64,000 nt of DNA from Segatella baroniae B14 (GCF_022024235.1 NZ_CP091799.1:1747001-1811000), one strand, 5' to 3'. Shown: positions 14,131 through 24,569, counted from the stretch's first letter. Program-made: numbers and translations. The notes: generated by a model from the letters alone, not told the origin.

Positions 14131-15516
14131 TTATTTGTTTCTAATAGTTTGAGCAGCAGCTTTTTCATCTTTTATAATCTGCATACGATTATAACACATT
14201 AATGCTGCAGTAACAACGACAAGTGCGCCTGCACCTATCCATGATAGATATTTAGTGAAAGCATAGATAACATAACCAAACAAAGAGCTAGCAAAGTCCA
14301 TACTTCCTGCAGAGAAACCTTCTGGAACTTTAGCTGCCTGATCACCAGTAGCAGCATAAACAGCTGCTGCAGCTTTAGTAAAATCTGGAGCCATATTGGT
14401 TACGAAATACAACCCTACAGCAAGTGCTACCAAACCAATAACATACGTCTTGACAACATTACCCTTGGTATAAGGCAAAATCATAGGGAAAAGATAGAAC
14501 AAGCCTGCTAATGAAGCCAATGGCAAGAACTGGTTGCCTGGTAAGACAACTGCGATAATGAGATAAGTTGGAATAAGGAGCAGTGTAGCAACTAATGTTG
14601 TTGGATGACCGATAACCAAAGCTGGGCTCATACCGATATTTACTCTTTTGCCATTAAACTTCTTACCAACAATTTCCTTTGTCTTCTCTGAGATAGGCAT
14701 CAAACCATCGATGAAGAGTTTAGTAACACGAGGTATCAATTCCATAACAGCACCCATAGTTATACCCAAGAAGAGTATCTTCTTTATATCAAGTTTGGCA
14801 ACTATACCAATCAGAATTCCGACAATAACACCAAGTACTAATGGCTCACCCAAGACACCAAACTTCTTCTTTAAACCTGCAGCATCTATATCGAGTTTAC
14901 TAAATCCAGGTATTTTATCTAGCACCCAATTGATAACCCATGTAAAAGGAACAAAACTCTGAACAAAAGGCTGTGGAATAGAAATTCCATCAAGATTATC
15001 ATAATAGCCTTGGAACTTGTCTGCTGTAATATCAGCAAATACCAATGTTACGATATAACATATAATCGCTGCAAAATACCCCCATGCAAGACTTTCATCC
15101 ATTACAAAGTAAGCAACTGCACCGATGAAAGCAAAATGCCAATAGTTCCATAAATCGATATTGACAGTACGAGTTGTCTTTGTAATCAACATCAAAAAGT
15201 TAACACCAAGGCAAATTGGAATAATCAAGGCACCAACGGCTGTATTATACGCAACAGAAGCTGCTGCAGGCCATCCCATATCAAAAACATTCAACTGAAG
15301 ATGATAAATTTGAGAAATTGCACTAAGTGGATCACCAAAATTATTTGTCAGTAACGCCGTAACCACACCTAGGCCAACAAAACCGACACCTACATAAAGG
15401 CCAGAAAGTAATGCCTTTCCGAATTTCATACCTATACACAAGCCGATGATTGTAAAAATGATTGGCATCATTACACTAGCACCTAAGCTGATGATATAGC
15501 TAAACACTTGTTCCAT
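14131..15516 (-). CDS. Orphan galactitol-type PTS EIIC permease
   Basis: This 461-aa membrane protein resembles the EIIC component of galactitol/SgcC-type phosphotransferase systems: many hydrophobic helices, DMGWPAAASVAYNTAVGALIIPICLGVN near residues 79-106, and PRVTKLFIDGLMPIS. No EIIA, EIIB, HPr or enzyme I gene is present in the window, and Bacteroidetes generally lack sugar PTS. It probably acts as a non-phosphorylating transporter or facilitator. It is the first gene of the operon with kduI and the ExuT-like gene, so a uronate-derived sugar is the likely substrate. A -7 box lies about 55 bases upstream. Confidence 0.75.
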   Translation of the reverse strand: MEQVFSYIISLGASVMMPIIFTIIGLCIGMKFGKALLSGLYVGVGFVGLGVVTALLTNNFGDPLSAISQIYHLQLNVFDMGWPAAASVAYNTAVGALIIPICLGVNFLMLITKTTRTVNIDLWNYWHFAFIGAVAYFVMDESLAWGYFAAIICYIVTLVFADITADKFQGYYDNLDGISIPQPFVQSFVPFTWVINWVLDKIPGFSKLDIDAAGLKKKFGVLGEPLVLGVIVGILIGIVAKLDIKKILFLGITMGAVMELIPRVTKLFIDGLMPISEKTKEIVGKKFNGKRVNIGMSPALVIGHPTTLVATLLLIPTYLIIAVVLPGNQFLPLASLAGLFYLFPMILPYTKGNVVKTYVIGLVALAVGLYFVTNMAPDFTKAAAAVYAATGDQAAKVPEGFSAGSMDFASSLFGYVIYAFTKYLSWIGAGALVVVTAALMCYNRMQIIKDEKAAAQTIRNK

Positions 15517-15571
15517 AATTTTGCTTAAGTTTTGATTTTATCTCAATAGATTTTTAAAGATTAGATTGTCT

Positions 15572-15580
15572 GCAAAGATA
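15572..15580 (-). promoter_or_regulatory. -7 box of the EIIC-kduI-exuT operon
   Basis: On the minus strand this reads TATCTTTGC, a full match to TAnnTTTGC, 56 bases before the EIIC start and just beyond the upstream terminator. Confidence 0.6.
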
Positions 15581-15590
15581 CAAAAAAAAA

Positions 15591-15652
15591 GTAAAAAGCT
15601 AAAATAGTAACGGGCAAAAAGCATACGTGCCTCTACTTTTTTAGCTTTTTAC
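15591..15652 (-). terminator. Terminator after murF-alr
   Basis: GTAAAAAGCTAAAA (15591-15604) is the exact reverse complement of 15639-15652, with a 34-base loop. It lies 28 bases beyond the murF-alr stop and insulates the uronate operon. Confidence 0.6.
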
Positions 15653-15679
15653 TTAGCTTTTTATTTTTAATAAGAAATT

Positions 15680-18154
15680 TTAGTCTTGGAAATAAATTCT
15701 CTTAACGCGGTCGCTAATATTAGTCAGTACCTCGTAAGGAATCGTATCAAGAACATCTGACAAGACGGTTACTGGTAGATGATCACCAAAAATTTCTACG
15801 GTATCACCCTCTTTACAGTCTATCCCCGTAACATCAATCATGGCAACATCCATACATATGTTGCCCACATATTCAGCTTTTTGCCCATTAACAAGACAAT
15901 AGCAATGACGATTACCTAAGTGTCGGTTCAGTCCATCTGCATATCCGATAGGAATTGCTGCAATAACACTGTCATGTTCTATAGTTCCTTTTCGACTATA
16001 ACCCACCGTATCACCAACTGGGATATGTCGCATCTGAAGAATGGTGGTCTTCAACGTGCTCACGTTGTTGATAATTTCATTATTACGACTATTGATACCA
16101 TACAAGCCTAACCCCAAACGGCACATATCCAACTGGCGCTCAGGGAAGTGCTCTATACCTGCAGAATTATCTATATGACGGAGTATCTTATGATCGAATG
16201 CTGCCTGCAATTTCTTACTCCCCGCATCAAACAAAGCGAATTGGTTAGCTGAGAAATCATCAAAATCATCACTGTCTGAACCGACAAAGTGAGAGAATAC
16301 ACTTCTTGGTATGACTGCATTCTGATGTTTTAACCGATCTATAAGTTTATCCATATCGTTTATCGGATCAAAACCTAAACGATGCATACCTGTATCTAAT
16401 TTGATATGAACTGGGAAATCGGTAATTCCTTCTTTTTCCGCAGCTTTTATCAATGCTTCAAGCAAACGGAAAGAATATACTTCTGGCTCTAGTTCATAGT
16501 CAAACATAGTCTTGAAAGCCGTCATTTCCGGATTCATAATCATGATATTACTTGTAATACCATTACGTCGTAACGTTACACCTTCATCGGCTACTGCCAC
16601 AGCCAGATAATCAACACGATGATCTTGTAAAGTTTTTGCAATCTCTACAGAACCTGCACCATAAGCATTCGCTTTTATCATACAGACCAATTTGGTCTCT
16701 GGTTTCATAAAAGAACGATACCAGTTAAGATTCTTCACTACCGCATTTAGATTTACCTCAAGGATAGTCTCATGCACTTTCTGGACAAGAAGTTCGGTAA
16801 TCTGGTCAAAACCAAATTGACGTGCCCCCTTAATCAGAATAACCTCATCACGCAAAGAACGAAATACTTCGCTATTTATCAACTGTTCTACAGAAGAAAA
16901 GAAGAATTTTTCAGGAATCTGTATCTGATCAGCATGTGCTTTCAATTCGGGTCCTACACCAATAAATTTGACAACACCACGCTTATAGGCCAAATCCGAA
17001 ACATCACGATACAAGTTTTCTGGTTTTTCACCACTTTGGAAGATGTCACTCAATATCAATGTATGACGTCTTCCCTTATGATCAGGACGACGATTCATAA
17101 AATCAAGAGCGATATCCAGCGAATTCACATCTGAATTATAGCTATCATTAATCAGTGTACAACCATGCTGCCCCACTTTTACCTCCAATCGCATAGCGAC
17201 AGGTTCAAGTTTAGCCATACGGCGAGAGAGAACATCAGTGCTGACACCCAAACAAAGCGTAACTATTGCACAAATTATCGAATTAGAAATAGAAGCTTCA
17301 TCGATAAATGGCAGTATATATTTTCCTTCTTTGTCTTTAAAATTATAATTTATGACAGTATCATTTTTTCTTTTTTCTACCGATTTAATAAACATAGTAG
17401 CTTTCGGATTCTTGAAAGACCATGTTATTTTTTCTCCCGAATAGTTATAAGACTCTACTGTATCATTTATAATTTCATCGTCCATATTATAGACGATAGT
17501 TTTAGCATCATGAAAAAGGATCAGTTTTTCACGGCATTTCGCCTCTTTTGACTTAAAATTTTCCTGATGAGCAGACCCCAAATTCGTTAAGACTGCAATT
17601 GTTGGCTGGATGATGTCACGAAGCGCAAGCATTTCTCCAGGCTCACTGATACCAGCCTCAAATATACCAATCTCAGTTTGCTTATTAAGTAACCAAACTG
17701 ATAAAGGCACTCCTATCTGAGAGTTATAACTACGAGGACTACGTGTAACATACATATCATCAGAAAGCAACTGATATAGCCATTCTTTAACGATGGTCTT
17801 ACCATTACTACCCGTTATACCCACAATAGGGATATTGAATTCATCACGATGACGCTCTGCTAATCGTTGTAAAGCCTCAAGCGTATTAACAACACGCAAG
17901 AAATTAGCATCTGGATAATCTGAGGCAAAATTATTCGGAACATCAGATACAACAAAATTTCTGACTCCACGACGATACAACTCGGCTATATAATTATGTC
18001 CATCATTTCGCTCTGACTTTAGAGCAAAGAAAAGAGTTTCTTCAGGAAAACAGAGTGAACGGCTATCTGTCAAAATAAAACCGACATTACAGTCTCTGTC
18101 TCCATAGCGACGCGCACCTATAAGTGTGGTTACTTTTTCAATAGTATATATCAT
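15680..18154 (-). CDS. murF-alr: Bifunctional MurF ligase / alanine racemase
   Basis: This 824-aa fusion joins two steps of peptidoglycan precursor synthesis in the cytosol. Residues 1-455 are MurF, which adds D-Ala-D-Ala to UDP-MurNAc-tripeptide. GITGSNGKT (112-120) binds ATP and INDSYNSD (335-342) is a family motif. Residues 465-824 are alanine racemase, which supplies D-Ala. The PLP lysine is K494 in MIKANAYGAG, and VGYSRKG lies further on. The fusion is known in Bacteroidetes and is not a frameshift artefact. It follows the GSCFA gene by one base and ends at a terminator. Confidence 0.92.
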   Translation of the reverse strand: MIYTIEKVTTLIGARRYGDRDCNVGFILTDSRSLCFPEETLFFALKSERNDGHNYIAELYRRGVRNFVVSDVPNNFASDYPDANFLRVVNTLEALQRLAERHRDEFNIPIVGITGSNGKTIVKEWLYQLLSDDMYVTRSPRSYNSQIGVPLSVWLLNKQTEIGIFEAGISEPGEMLALRDIIQPTIAVLTNLGSAHQENFKSKEAKCREKLILFHDAKTIVYNMDDEIINDTVESYNYSGEKITWSFKNPKATMFIKSVEKRKNDTVINYNFKDKEGKYILPFIDEASISNSIICAIVTLCLGVSTDVLSRRMAKLEPVAMRLEVKVGQHGCTLINDSYNSDVNSLDIALDFMNRRPDHKGRRHTLILSDIFQSGEKPENLYRDVSDLAYKRGVVKFIGVGPELKAHADQIQIPEKFFFSSVEQLINSEVFRSLRDEVILIKGARQFGFDQITELLVQKVHETILEVNLNAVVKNLNWYRSFMKPETKLVCMIKANAYGAGSVEIAKTLQDHRVDYLAVAVADEGVTLRRNGITSNIMIMNPEMTAFKTMFDYELEPEVYSFRLLEALIKAAEKEGITDFPVHIKLDTGMHRLGFDPINDMDKLIDRLKHQNAVIPRSVFSHFVGSDSDDFDDFSANQFALFDAGSKKLQAAFDHKILRHIDNSAGIEHFPERQLDMCRLGLGLYGINSRNNEIINNVSTLKTTILQMRHIPVGDTVGYSRKGTIEHDSVIAAIPIGYADGLNRHLGNRHCYCLVNGQKAEYVGNICMDVAMIDVTGIDCKEGDTVEIFGDHLPVTVLSDVLDTIPYEVLTNISDRVKRIYFQD

Positions 18155-18155
18155 T

Positions 18156-19031
18156 TCACTTAATTATTTTCTGATATGCAAATTTCGGATATTTTTTTGA
18201 AAGCATGGATACTTTTAACATTGTTTTATCCATGAATTTCTTATATTCTTCAGATTCTGGATGAAACGGCTTATGCCCCAAGGCTTCTTTTATAGGCTTC
18301 CACTCTGCTAGAAATTTTCGAGTATCCTCACTAAAATAGGCCTCAGCAAACCTCTCATAGATGTATTCTACGGTTTGCTCTGAAGGGTGCAACATATCGG
18401 GCTTATAAAAACGATAATCGCGTAGTTCATCATTAACGATTTCATAAGCAGGAAAATAACAAACGGAATTATCATTTTCTTCGCTAACATAATGTTGTAC
18501 AAGTTGGTCTGCAGCTAACTGTAAAGTAGCCTTGGAAAGTTGACTTCCATGATAGCCATATTTTCGATAACGTATCGGACTTACAGTTAGGATTATTTTA
18601 ATCTCAGGATTGGCGCTTCGCAACAACGATACTGCTTCATCTAAATACTGATAACATTCACTGACAGACAATGCTCTCTCTACAAATAGATGCTGGGGGC
18701 GTTTCTTACAATTATCTACAATTTCACGAGTTTCCTTAAGGATATAGACATGATTAGTACCTAAGGTAAATATAGCAACCTGAGGAATTCTATCTTCATA
18801 GCTCTCCACTCCCTCTATTTCATGTGAACTATCTAACAGCTCTTGAACAGAATGAAGAATACTAGCAGGATTATACATCACTCCAAAGGGATTGACGATA
18901 GCCCGAAACTGCTCTTCTCGAAATCGATTACCTATATTATCAGCAAAACAACTCCCCAGAAAAAGCATCTTTTCACACGGTGAAATTTTCCAAGAAGAAG
19001 ATTGTATATCTACTTTTGTCTGGAATTCCAT
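18156..19031 (-). CDS. GSCFA domain protein
   Basis: This 291-aa protein contains the family signature MLFLGSCFADNIG near residues 24-36, where the name-giving GSCFA is exact. TLGTNHVYI and LTVSPIRY further on fit an SGNH-hydrolase-like fold. The function of GSCFA proteins is not established. Hydrolase activity on cell-envelope glycans is a family-level guess. The ATG at 19031 (MEFQTKVDIQ) is preferred over a GTG at 19037 because homologues begin with this motif. Its stop is one base from the murF-alr start, so the two are cotranscribed, which hints at an envelope role. Confidence 0.8.
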   Translation of the reverse strand: MEFQTKVDIQSSSWKISPCEKMLFLGSCFADNIGNRFREEQFRAIVNPFGVMYNPASILHSVQELLDSSHEIEGVESYEDRIPQVAIFTLGTNHVYILKETREIVDNCKKRPQHLFVERALSVSECYQYLDEAVSLLRSANPEIKIILTVSPIRYRKYGYHGSQLSKATLQLAADQLVQHYVSEENDNSVCYFPAYEIVNDELRDYRFYKPDMLHPSEQTVEYIYERFAEAYFSEDTRKFLAEWKPIKEALGHKPFHPESEEYKKFMDKTMLKVSMLSKKYPKFAYQKIIK

Positions 19032-19099
19032 AAACACAAAGCATCTTTAAAATCAACATCCCTAATGCGAATCAAACTCACACCTTTACAATAAAACTT

Positions 19100-19134
19100 T
19101 TGTATCGTCCCCGCCAAATACGAAGACGATACAA
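19100..19134 (-). terminator. Putative terminator after the YfhO gene
   Basis: TTGTATCGTC (19100-19109) pairs perfectly with GACGATACAA (19125-19134). On the minus strand it is followed by AAAGTTTT, a modest T-tract. Confidence 0.5.
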
Positions 19135-19178
19135 TCAGTCATAACTGCCGAGTGTTGATTATTATAACTACATATTAC

Positions 19179-21665
19179 TTAGCTATTTTTCCTTTTCCAC
19201 TCTATATAAACTCCTAAACCTATAATTAAGATTAGAACAATATAGGCCACATAAGCAATAGTCTCTGTTTCTGTCACTGATTTAGGGAAGAAACTGAGCA
19301 CTATCTTATGGCTACCTGCTTTAACCTTCAAGGCACGAAGTATATAGTTAACTCGTCCTAATTCAACAGGAGATCCATCTACAGTAGCAGTCCAACCTGG
19401 ATAATAAATCTCAGAAAATACGACAATACCACCCTTGCCTGATTTTACCTGATATTCCAGTTGATTAGGTTTATAAGATGTCAACTTCACGATAGAAGTC
19501 TGGTCTTGAACCGTACTTTGTCCAAGTTGTTCCTGGAATTTCTTATCTGCTACAGCTTGATGACGGAGGTTTAACTTACCCAACGCTGCAATTTCTTCAT
19601 TTGCATTATCTACAAAGTCAACATGATCAACAAACCATCCATTTCCATATACATAAGGATTTTGTAAAGGAACAGTCTTGCCATCCTGAAGCGGAAGAAT
19701 AAAATATTTGGCGTTCAACATATTGAGGACTGGGAATATGCTATCCCCATTCACTTTTGTCATATCGCCATTTGACTTAGAAACAGCAGACATCAATTTC
19801 TGCATCTCTGGCGAAATATACGCATCTATCATCTCTTGATAGCGACGAAGTTTAGCCGCATGATAACCACCTATGCTCTTATGATAATAAGAAGTTTCAT
19901 TCTCATTAAATGTATTCGAAGCCAAATTAAGTACACGATAATCTAATGATTTATCACGTAAAATCTGCTTATCAGTTTCTGTCATCGGTTGAGGAGCCTC
20001 GCGCTGACTCTTCTCTACAAACATATCATCATAAAGATAGCGCTTATTAATTTGCCACATATCAATAAGGCAAAGTACAGCTAAACCGACAATCATGTAA
20101 ACATCGCCGATTTTCTTATACTTGTAAAGCATTAAGAACACCATACCGATAAGAATGATAACGAACGAACGCCAACAATCTGATGTAAACATAGCCTGAC
20201 GCATACTAATCAGATTAGACATCAGAGGGTTCAGATATTCAGCGGGTATCTGCTGTAATGCTTTTAATTCTGAAGAAGAAATAAAATCTGAAAAGAATAC
20301 TCCTGGCATCAATGCAAACAAAGCACAGAAGCCCGCAGTAAGACCGAAACTAATCCATACCCATTTCATTTTGGTCGTCAGGATTTCAGGCTCATCTACA
20401 ATCTTCTTGAGTGCCATCATTGCCAATAAAGGAATAGTAAATTCGGCTATAACCAAAATAGAAGCAACCGTTCTAAACTTAGCATACATAGGAACATAAT
20501 CAAGGAAGAAATCGGTAAATCCCATAAAATTTCGTCCCCAAGATAACAATATAGAAAGTATGGTAGCTGCCAACAAGGCCCATTTCATAGGTCCCTTAAC
20601 AATGAAGAGCCCAAGCACAAAAAGTAACATGACAAAAGCGCCTACATAAACAGGACCTGAAGTACCAGGCTGCTCACCCCAATACTGACCAATCTGCTGA
20701 TAAACCTGCATAAACTGAGGATCAGCCTTTTTCATTGCGATTTCATTCTGACTTAAAGGCATTGAAGCGCCACCTTTGGTATTTGGAATCAAAAGTGTCC
20801 AAGTTTCATCTATGCCATAACTCCATTGTGTAATATAATCACGATCTAGACCACTTTCCGTCTGATTTGCAGAGTTTTTCTTAACCAGTTCACTCTTACC
20901 ACGCATAGATTCCTGACCATATTCCCATGTATGATAAAGATTAGAGAGGTTAAGACTAATGGCTATAGCGGCACCGACTGCACAAGCAGCTGCACCTTTC
21001 CAGAAATTTAGCATAGTTTTATTCTTGATAGCTTCAGCTAAATAGGCCAACACCATAAAGAATATTATGAAGAGATAATAATAGGTCATCTGAACGTGGT
21101 TAGCGAGAATCTCGAATCCACCAAAGAGACCTGTCAAAACAAGTCCCCATAAATATTTTCCACGGAAAGACAATACGATACCTGCAATCATCGGTGGCAA
21201 ATAAGCTAATGCCATCACTTTCCAGATGTGTCCTGCGGCAATAATAATGAAGAAGTAACTGGAGAAAGCCCAAATGATAGCACCCAAAGCAGCTAACGAA
21301 CGCCTAAAATCAAATGCCCTTAAGAGAATATAAAAGCCAAGCAAGTAGGCAAACACATACCATACATTCTCGGGCAACCATAGGTGATATGCAGAAACAG
21401 CCTCATTTAAAACGGTAGTACTCTTATAAGAAGGTGCCAATTGGTAAGTCGGCATACCTCCAAATACAGAATTGGTCCAACGTGATGTTTCGCCAGTTTG
21501 TTCACGGTACTGACTAATTTCCCGTCCAGCTCCTACACCGGCAGAAGAATCATGTCTGTAGAGGATACGACCATCCATATCTGCAGGCATAAAATAGACA
21601 AAAGAAATTACAGCAAAAATAACTACTGCTAGTATGTCTAGCAGATATTTCTTAAATGCTTTCAT
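19179..21665 (-). CDS. YfhO family multi-spanning membrane protein
   Basis: This 828-aa inner membrane protein has an N-terminal transmembrane helix, a periplasmic loop with HDSSAGVGAGREISQYR and GGMPTYQL, and about a dozen further helices. A C-terminal soluble domain (VVFSEIYYPGWTATVDG) comes before a last helix. This is the architecture of YfhO/PF09586 proteins. They belong to the GT-C glycosyltransferase group, and some decorate cell-wall polymers in Firmicutes. The substrate in Bacteroidetes is unknown. It has its own -7 box (21693-21701) facing the nucleosidase promoter. Confidence 0.85.
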   Translation of the reverse strand: MKAFKKYLLDILAVVIFAVISFVYFMPADMDGRILYRHDSSAGVGAGREISQYREQTGETSRWTNSVFGGMPTYQLAPSYKSTTVLNEAVSAYHLWLPENVWYVFAYLLGFYILLRAFDFRRSLAALGAIIWAFSSYFFIIIAAGHIWKVMALAYLPPMIAGIVLSFRGKYLWGLVLTGLFGGFEILANHVQMTYYYLFIIFFMVLAYLAEAIKNKTMLNFWKGAAACAVGAAIAISLNLSNLYHTWEYGQESMRGKSELVKKNSANQTESGLDRDYITQWSYGIDETWTLLIPNTKGGASMPLSQNEIAMKKADPQFMQVYQQIGQYWGEQPGTSGPVYVGAFVMLLFVLGLFIVKGPMKWALLAATILSILLSWGRNFMGFTDFFLDYVPMYAKFRTVASILVIAEFTIPLLAMMALKKIVDEPEILTTKMKWVWISFGLTAGFCALFALMPGVFFSDFISSSELKALQQIPAEYLNPLMSNLISMRQAMFTSDCWRSFVIILIGMVFLMLYKYKKIGDVYMIVGLAVLCLIDMWQINKRYLYDDMFVEKSQREAPQPMTETDKQILRDKSLDYRVLNLASNTFNENETSYYHKSIGGYHAAKLRRYQEMIDAYISPEMQKLMSAVSKSNGDMTKVNGDSIFPVLNMLNAKYFILPLQDGKTVPLQNPYVYGNGWFVDHVDFVDNANEEIAALGKLNLRHQAVADKKFQEQLGQSTVQDQTSIVKLTSYKPNQLEYQVKSGKGGIVVFSEIYYPGWTATVDGSPVELGRVNYILRALKVKAGSHKIVLSFFPKSVTETETIAYVAYIVLILIIGLGVYIEWKRKNS

Positions 21666-21692
21666 TATTTAATATAAACGTTTGTATTTATG

Positions 21693-21701
21693 GCAAAAGT
21701 A
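21693..21701 (-). promoter_or_regulatory. -7 box of the YfhO gene
   Basis: The minus strand reads TACTTTTGC, matching TAnnTTTGC, 28 bases before the start codon. Confidence 0.55.
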
Positions 21702-21745
21702 CAAAAAATATAGCAACTCTACCGTATCATCTGTCATCTTTTTAG

Positions 21746-21754
21746 TATATTTGC
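21746..21754 (+). promoter_or_regulatory. -7 box of mtnN
   Basis: TATATTTGC lies 20 bases before the ATG at 21775. It shows that the in-frame upstream ATG at 21682 is not the start, because it precedes the promoter. Confidence 0.65.
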
Positions 21755-21774
21755 AAAAAATAAAAGAACGGATT

Positions 21775-22464
21775 ATGAAAATAGGTATTATTGTAGCCAT
21801 GGATAAAGAATTAGCACAGTTGCAATCTTTATTCACTAATGCCAAAAAAGAAACCCATCACAAAAAAGATTTCTTTATTGGTAAAATCGGTAATCATGAT
21901 ATCATTCTGCAAAAATGTGGTATCGGAAAAGTTAACTCTACGATTGGAGCGGTAGAGATGATTAACAACTACCAGCCAGATCTCATTATTTCTTCAGGTT
22001 GTGCTGGAGGAGTAGATACTTCACTCCAAGTAGGTGATGTCGTCGTTTCGACTTCATGTGTCTACCATGATGCCTATTGTGGCAGCGAGTGTGAATTCGG
22101 ACAAATACTGGGCATGCCTGCGCAGTTCCAATCTCCTCAGCAACTTGTAAACATTGCTACACGGATTAATAGTAAAGAAAAAGTTGTACCAGGACTGATT
22201 GTCAGCGGAGAATGGTTTGTAGATTCTCGAGAAAAGATGCTGTCGATACTCGACAAATTCCCTATGGCTACAGCTGTTGATATGGAGAGTTGTTCTATTG
22301 CACAGACTTGCCATATTTATAACATTCCTTTCATTAGTTTCCGCATCATAAGCGATGTGCCTTTAAAAGACCATAAAGCACAGATGTATTTTGATTTTTG
22401 GGACAAAATGGCCGAAGGCTCATTTGATGTAACAAGAAACTTCCTAGATACTATTACGGAGTAA
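21775..22464 (+). CDS. mtnN: 5'-methylthioadenosine/S-adenosylhomocysteine nucleosidase
   Basis: The 229-aa cytosolic enzyme removes adenine from methylthioadenosine and S-adenosylhomocysteine, feeding methionine salvage and the activated methyl cycle. MKIGIIVAMDKELAQL at the N-terminus, SSGCAGGVDTSLQVGDVVVS in the middle, and AVDMESCSIAQTCH near residue 165 (substrate-binding ME) are diagnostic. The catalytic Asp is expected in FRIISDVPLKD. The start at 21775 is fixed by the promoter at 21746. It is a single-gene unit with the strong terminator at 22621. Confidence 0.9.
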   Translation: MKIGIIVAMDKELAQLQSLFTNAKKETHHKKDFFIGKIGNHDIILQKCGIGKVNSTIGAVEMINNYQPDLIISSGCAGGVDTSLQVGDVVVSTSCVYHDAYCGSECEFGQILGMPAQFQSPQQLVNIATRINSKEKVVPGLIVSGEWFVDSREKMLSILDKFPMATAVDMESCSIAQTCHIYNIPFISFRIISDVPLKDHKAQMYFDFWDKMAEGSFDVTRNFLDTITE

Positions 22465-22620
22465 TATTACAAACAAGTAATCTAACTGTAGACCTACAGC
22501 AAAATTTGGTAAAGCTTTTAGCATCATAAGACATTTGACACTACTTATCTATAACTAAATGGATATCGAAAAATACCAAAGGAGGTCTTGGAAAGAGTTT
22601 ATCCAAAATAAACAAATTCG

Positions 22621-22667
22621 AAAATATAAAAAAGGATGCAATCAAAATTGCATCCTTTTTATATTTT
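22621..22667. terminator. Strong bidirectional terminator between mtnN and typA
   Basis: Arms of 22 and 21 bases (22621-22642 and 22647-22667) pair around the loop CAAA, with one bulged A. A GGATGCAAT core is flanked by A and T runs, serving the convergent genes. Confidence 0.85.
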
Positions 22668-22676
22668 ATCAAAATC

Positions 22677-24479
22677 TTAATCCTTGTTAGAACGCTTACG
22701 CTCCAAGTGGTCAAGAATAGCCTTACGCATACGCATACTCTTTGGAGTAACCTCTACGAACTCATCCTCCTTAATATACTCAAGACACTCTTCGAGACTC
22801 ATTACAGTCTTAGGTATTACTCGAGCCTTATCATCAGAACCAGAAGCACGAACGTTAGTTAACTGCTTAGCCTTAGTTACATTAATAACCAAATCATTTT
22901 CGTGAATATGCTCACCAACGACCTCACCAGCATAAACTTCTTCTCCTGGATCTATGAAGAACTTACCACGATCTTGCAACTTATCAATAGAATAAGCAAA
23001 AGCTGTACCAGTCTCCATAGCAACCATAGAACCATTTGAACGACGAACAATCTCACCCTTGTATGGCTGATACTCTTTATAACGATGTGCCATAATAGCC
23101 TCACCTTGAGAAGCAGTCAACACATTGGTTCGCAGACCAATAATACCACGTGATGGAATATCAAATGTAATATTAACACGATCGCCCTCAGTATCCATTC
23201 CAGTCAATTCACCCTTACGACGAGTTACCATATCAACCATTTTACTAGAATAATCCTGAGGTACATTAATTGTCAACTCCTCTATAGGTTCGCACTTCAC
23301 ACCATCAATCTCTTTGTAGATTACCTGTGGCTGACCTACCTGAAGTTCGTAACCCTCACGACGCATGGTTTCAACTAACACAGAAAGATGAAGTACACCA
23401 CGACCACTAACAATCCAACGATCTGTATATCCTTCAACTTCACGAACACGAAGAGCAATATTCTTTTCCAATTCCTTGTTCAAACGATCAGTAATCTGGC
23501 GAGAAGTACAGAACTTACCTTCACGACCAAAGAAAGGAGAATCGTTGATAGTAAACAACATACTCATAGTAGGCTCATCTACAGCTATAGTTGGTAAAGG
23601 TTCTGGATTTTCGAAATCGGCAATAGTATCTCCGATTTCAAAGTGCTCCAAACCGATTACAGCACAGATATCACCAGAAGAAACTTCATCAGTCTTCTTA
23701 TGGCCCATACCCTCAAAAGTATGTAGTTCCTTAATCTTTGTTTTTTCCATACTACCATCACGGTGGCATACAGTAATATTCTGGTTTTCCTTAAGAGTAC
23801 CACGATGAACACGACCTACTGCAATACGACCTGTATAGTTAGAATAATCCAAAGACGTAATCAACATCTGTGGAGTACCTTCCAAATATTTAGGAGCTGG
23901 AACAATCTCAACGATTTTATCCAAAAGATAGTCTATATTATCAGTTGGTGTTTTCCAGTCTTCACTCATCCAACCGTTTTTCGCAGAACCATAAACAACC
24001 GGGAAGTCAAGTTGTTCTTCTGTAGCATTCAAATCGCACATCAAATCGAATACCATCTCATACACTTCCTCAGGACGACAATTAGGCTTATCAACCTTAT
24101 TTACAACAACAATAGGCTTCAAGCCAAGCTGAAGAGCCTTCTGAAGAACGAAACGTGTCTGTGGCATTGGGCCTTCGAAGGCATCAACGAGCAAAAGACA
24201 ACCATCAGCCATATTGAGCACACGCTCTACTTCACCACCAAAGTCTGAGTGACCCGGAGTATCAAGAATATTAATTTTTGTACCCTTCCAGTTAATAGAA
24301 ACGTTTTTTGAGAGAATGGTTATACCTCGTTCACGCTCCAAATCATTGGAGTCCAAAACTTCGCCACTGTTATCCTGGCCGTCACGGAACAGATTACCGG
24401 CGATCATCATCTTGTCAACCAAAGTAGTCTTTCCGTGGTCGACGTGTGCAATAACTGCAATGTTTCTAATGTCTTGCAT
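22677..24479 (-). CDS. typA: Translational GTPase TypA/BipA
   Basis: This 600-aa ribosome-associated GTPase helps 50S assembly and stress adaptation. Residues 7-20 contain [14 protein letters not shown] (G1), followed by [12 protein letters not shown] (G3) and VVNKVDKP (G4). EF-G-like domains follow, and the TypA-specific C-terminal domain has [14 protein letters not shown]. The length is normal for the family. It is a single-gene unit, divergent from rpsO, with a TACTTTTGC box upstream on the minus strand. Confidence 0.95.
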   Translation of the reverse strand: MQDIRNIAVIAHVDHGKTTLVDKMMIAGNLFRDGQDNSGEVLDSNDLERERGITILSKNVSINWKGTKINILDTPGHSDFGGEVERVLNMADGCLLLVDAFEGPMPQTRFVLQKALQLGLKPIVVVNKVDKPNCRPEEVYEMVFDLMCDLNATEEQLDFPVVYGSAKNGWMSEDWKTPTDNIDYLLDKIVEIVPAPKYLEGTPQMLITSLDYSNYTGRIAVGRVHRGTLKENQNITVCHRDGSMEKTKIKELHTFEGMGHKKTDEVSSGDICAVIGLEHFEIGDTIADFENPEPLPTIAVDEPTMSMLFTINDSPFFGREGKFCTSRQITDRLNKELEKNIALRVREVEGYTDRWIVSGRGVLHLSVLVETMRREGYELQVGQPQVIYKEIDGVKCEPIEELTINVPQDYSSKMVDMVTRRKGELTGMDTEGDRVNITFDIPSRGIIGLRTNVLTASQGEAIMAHRYKEYQPYKGEIVRRSNGSMVAMETGTAFAYSIDKLQDRGKFFIDPGEEVYAGEVVGEHIHENDLVINVTKAKQLTNVRASGSDDKARVIPKTVMSLEECLEYIKEDEFVEVTPKSMRMRKAILDHLERKRSNKD

Positions 24480-24509
24480 TTCTTTTACCTTAATATGCTT
24501 ATTTCAAGT

Positions 24510-24518
24510 GCAAAAGTA
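24510..24518 (-). promoter_or_regulatory. -7 box of typA
   Basis: The minus strand reads TACTTTTGC, 31 bases before the typA start. Confidence 0.55.
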
Positions 24519-24536
24519 CAAAAATTATTGGAAATA

Positions 24537-24569
24537 TTTGCTCGATACTACAAAAAGTTGTAACTTTGC
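24537..24569 (+). promoter_or_regulatory. rpsO promoter with -33 and -7 elements
   Basis: TTTG (24537-24540) and TAACTTTGC (24561-24569) are spaced by 20 bases, the ideal Bacteroidetes arrangement. The transcript would carry a leader of about 105 bases before rpsO, long enough for autoregulation by S15. Confidence 0.75.

Noticed and set aside
15680..18154. Possible frameshift joining murF and alr
   Set aside because: The fusion is in one clean frame, both active sites are intact, and this fusion is a known Bacteroidetes form.
22559..22700. Small frame starting MDIEKYQRRSWKEF after mtnN
   Set aside because: It runs straight through the strong terminator hairpin and into the typA end, so it is not a gene.
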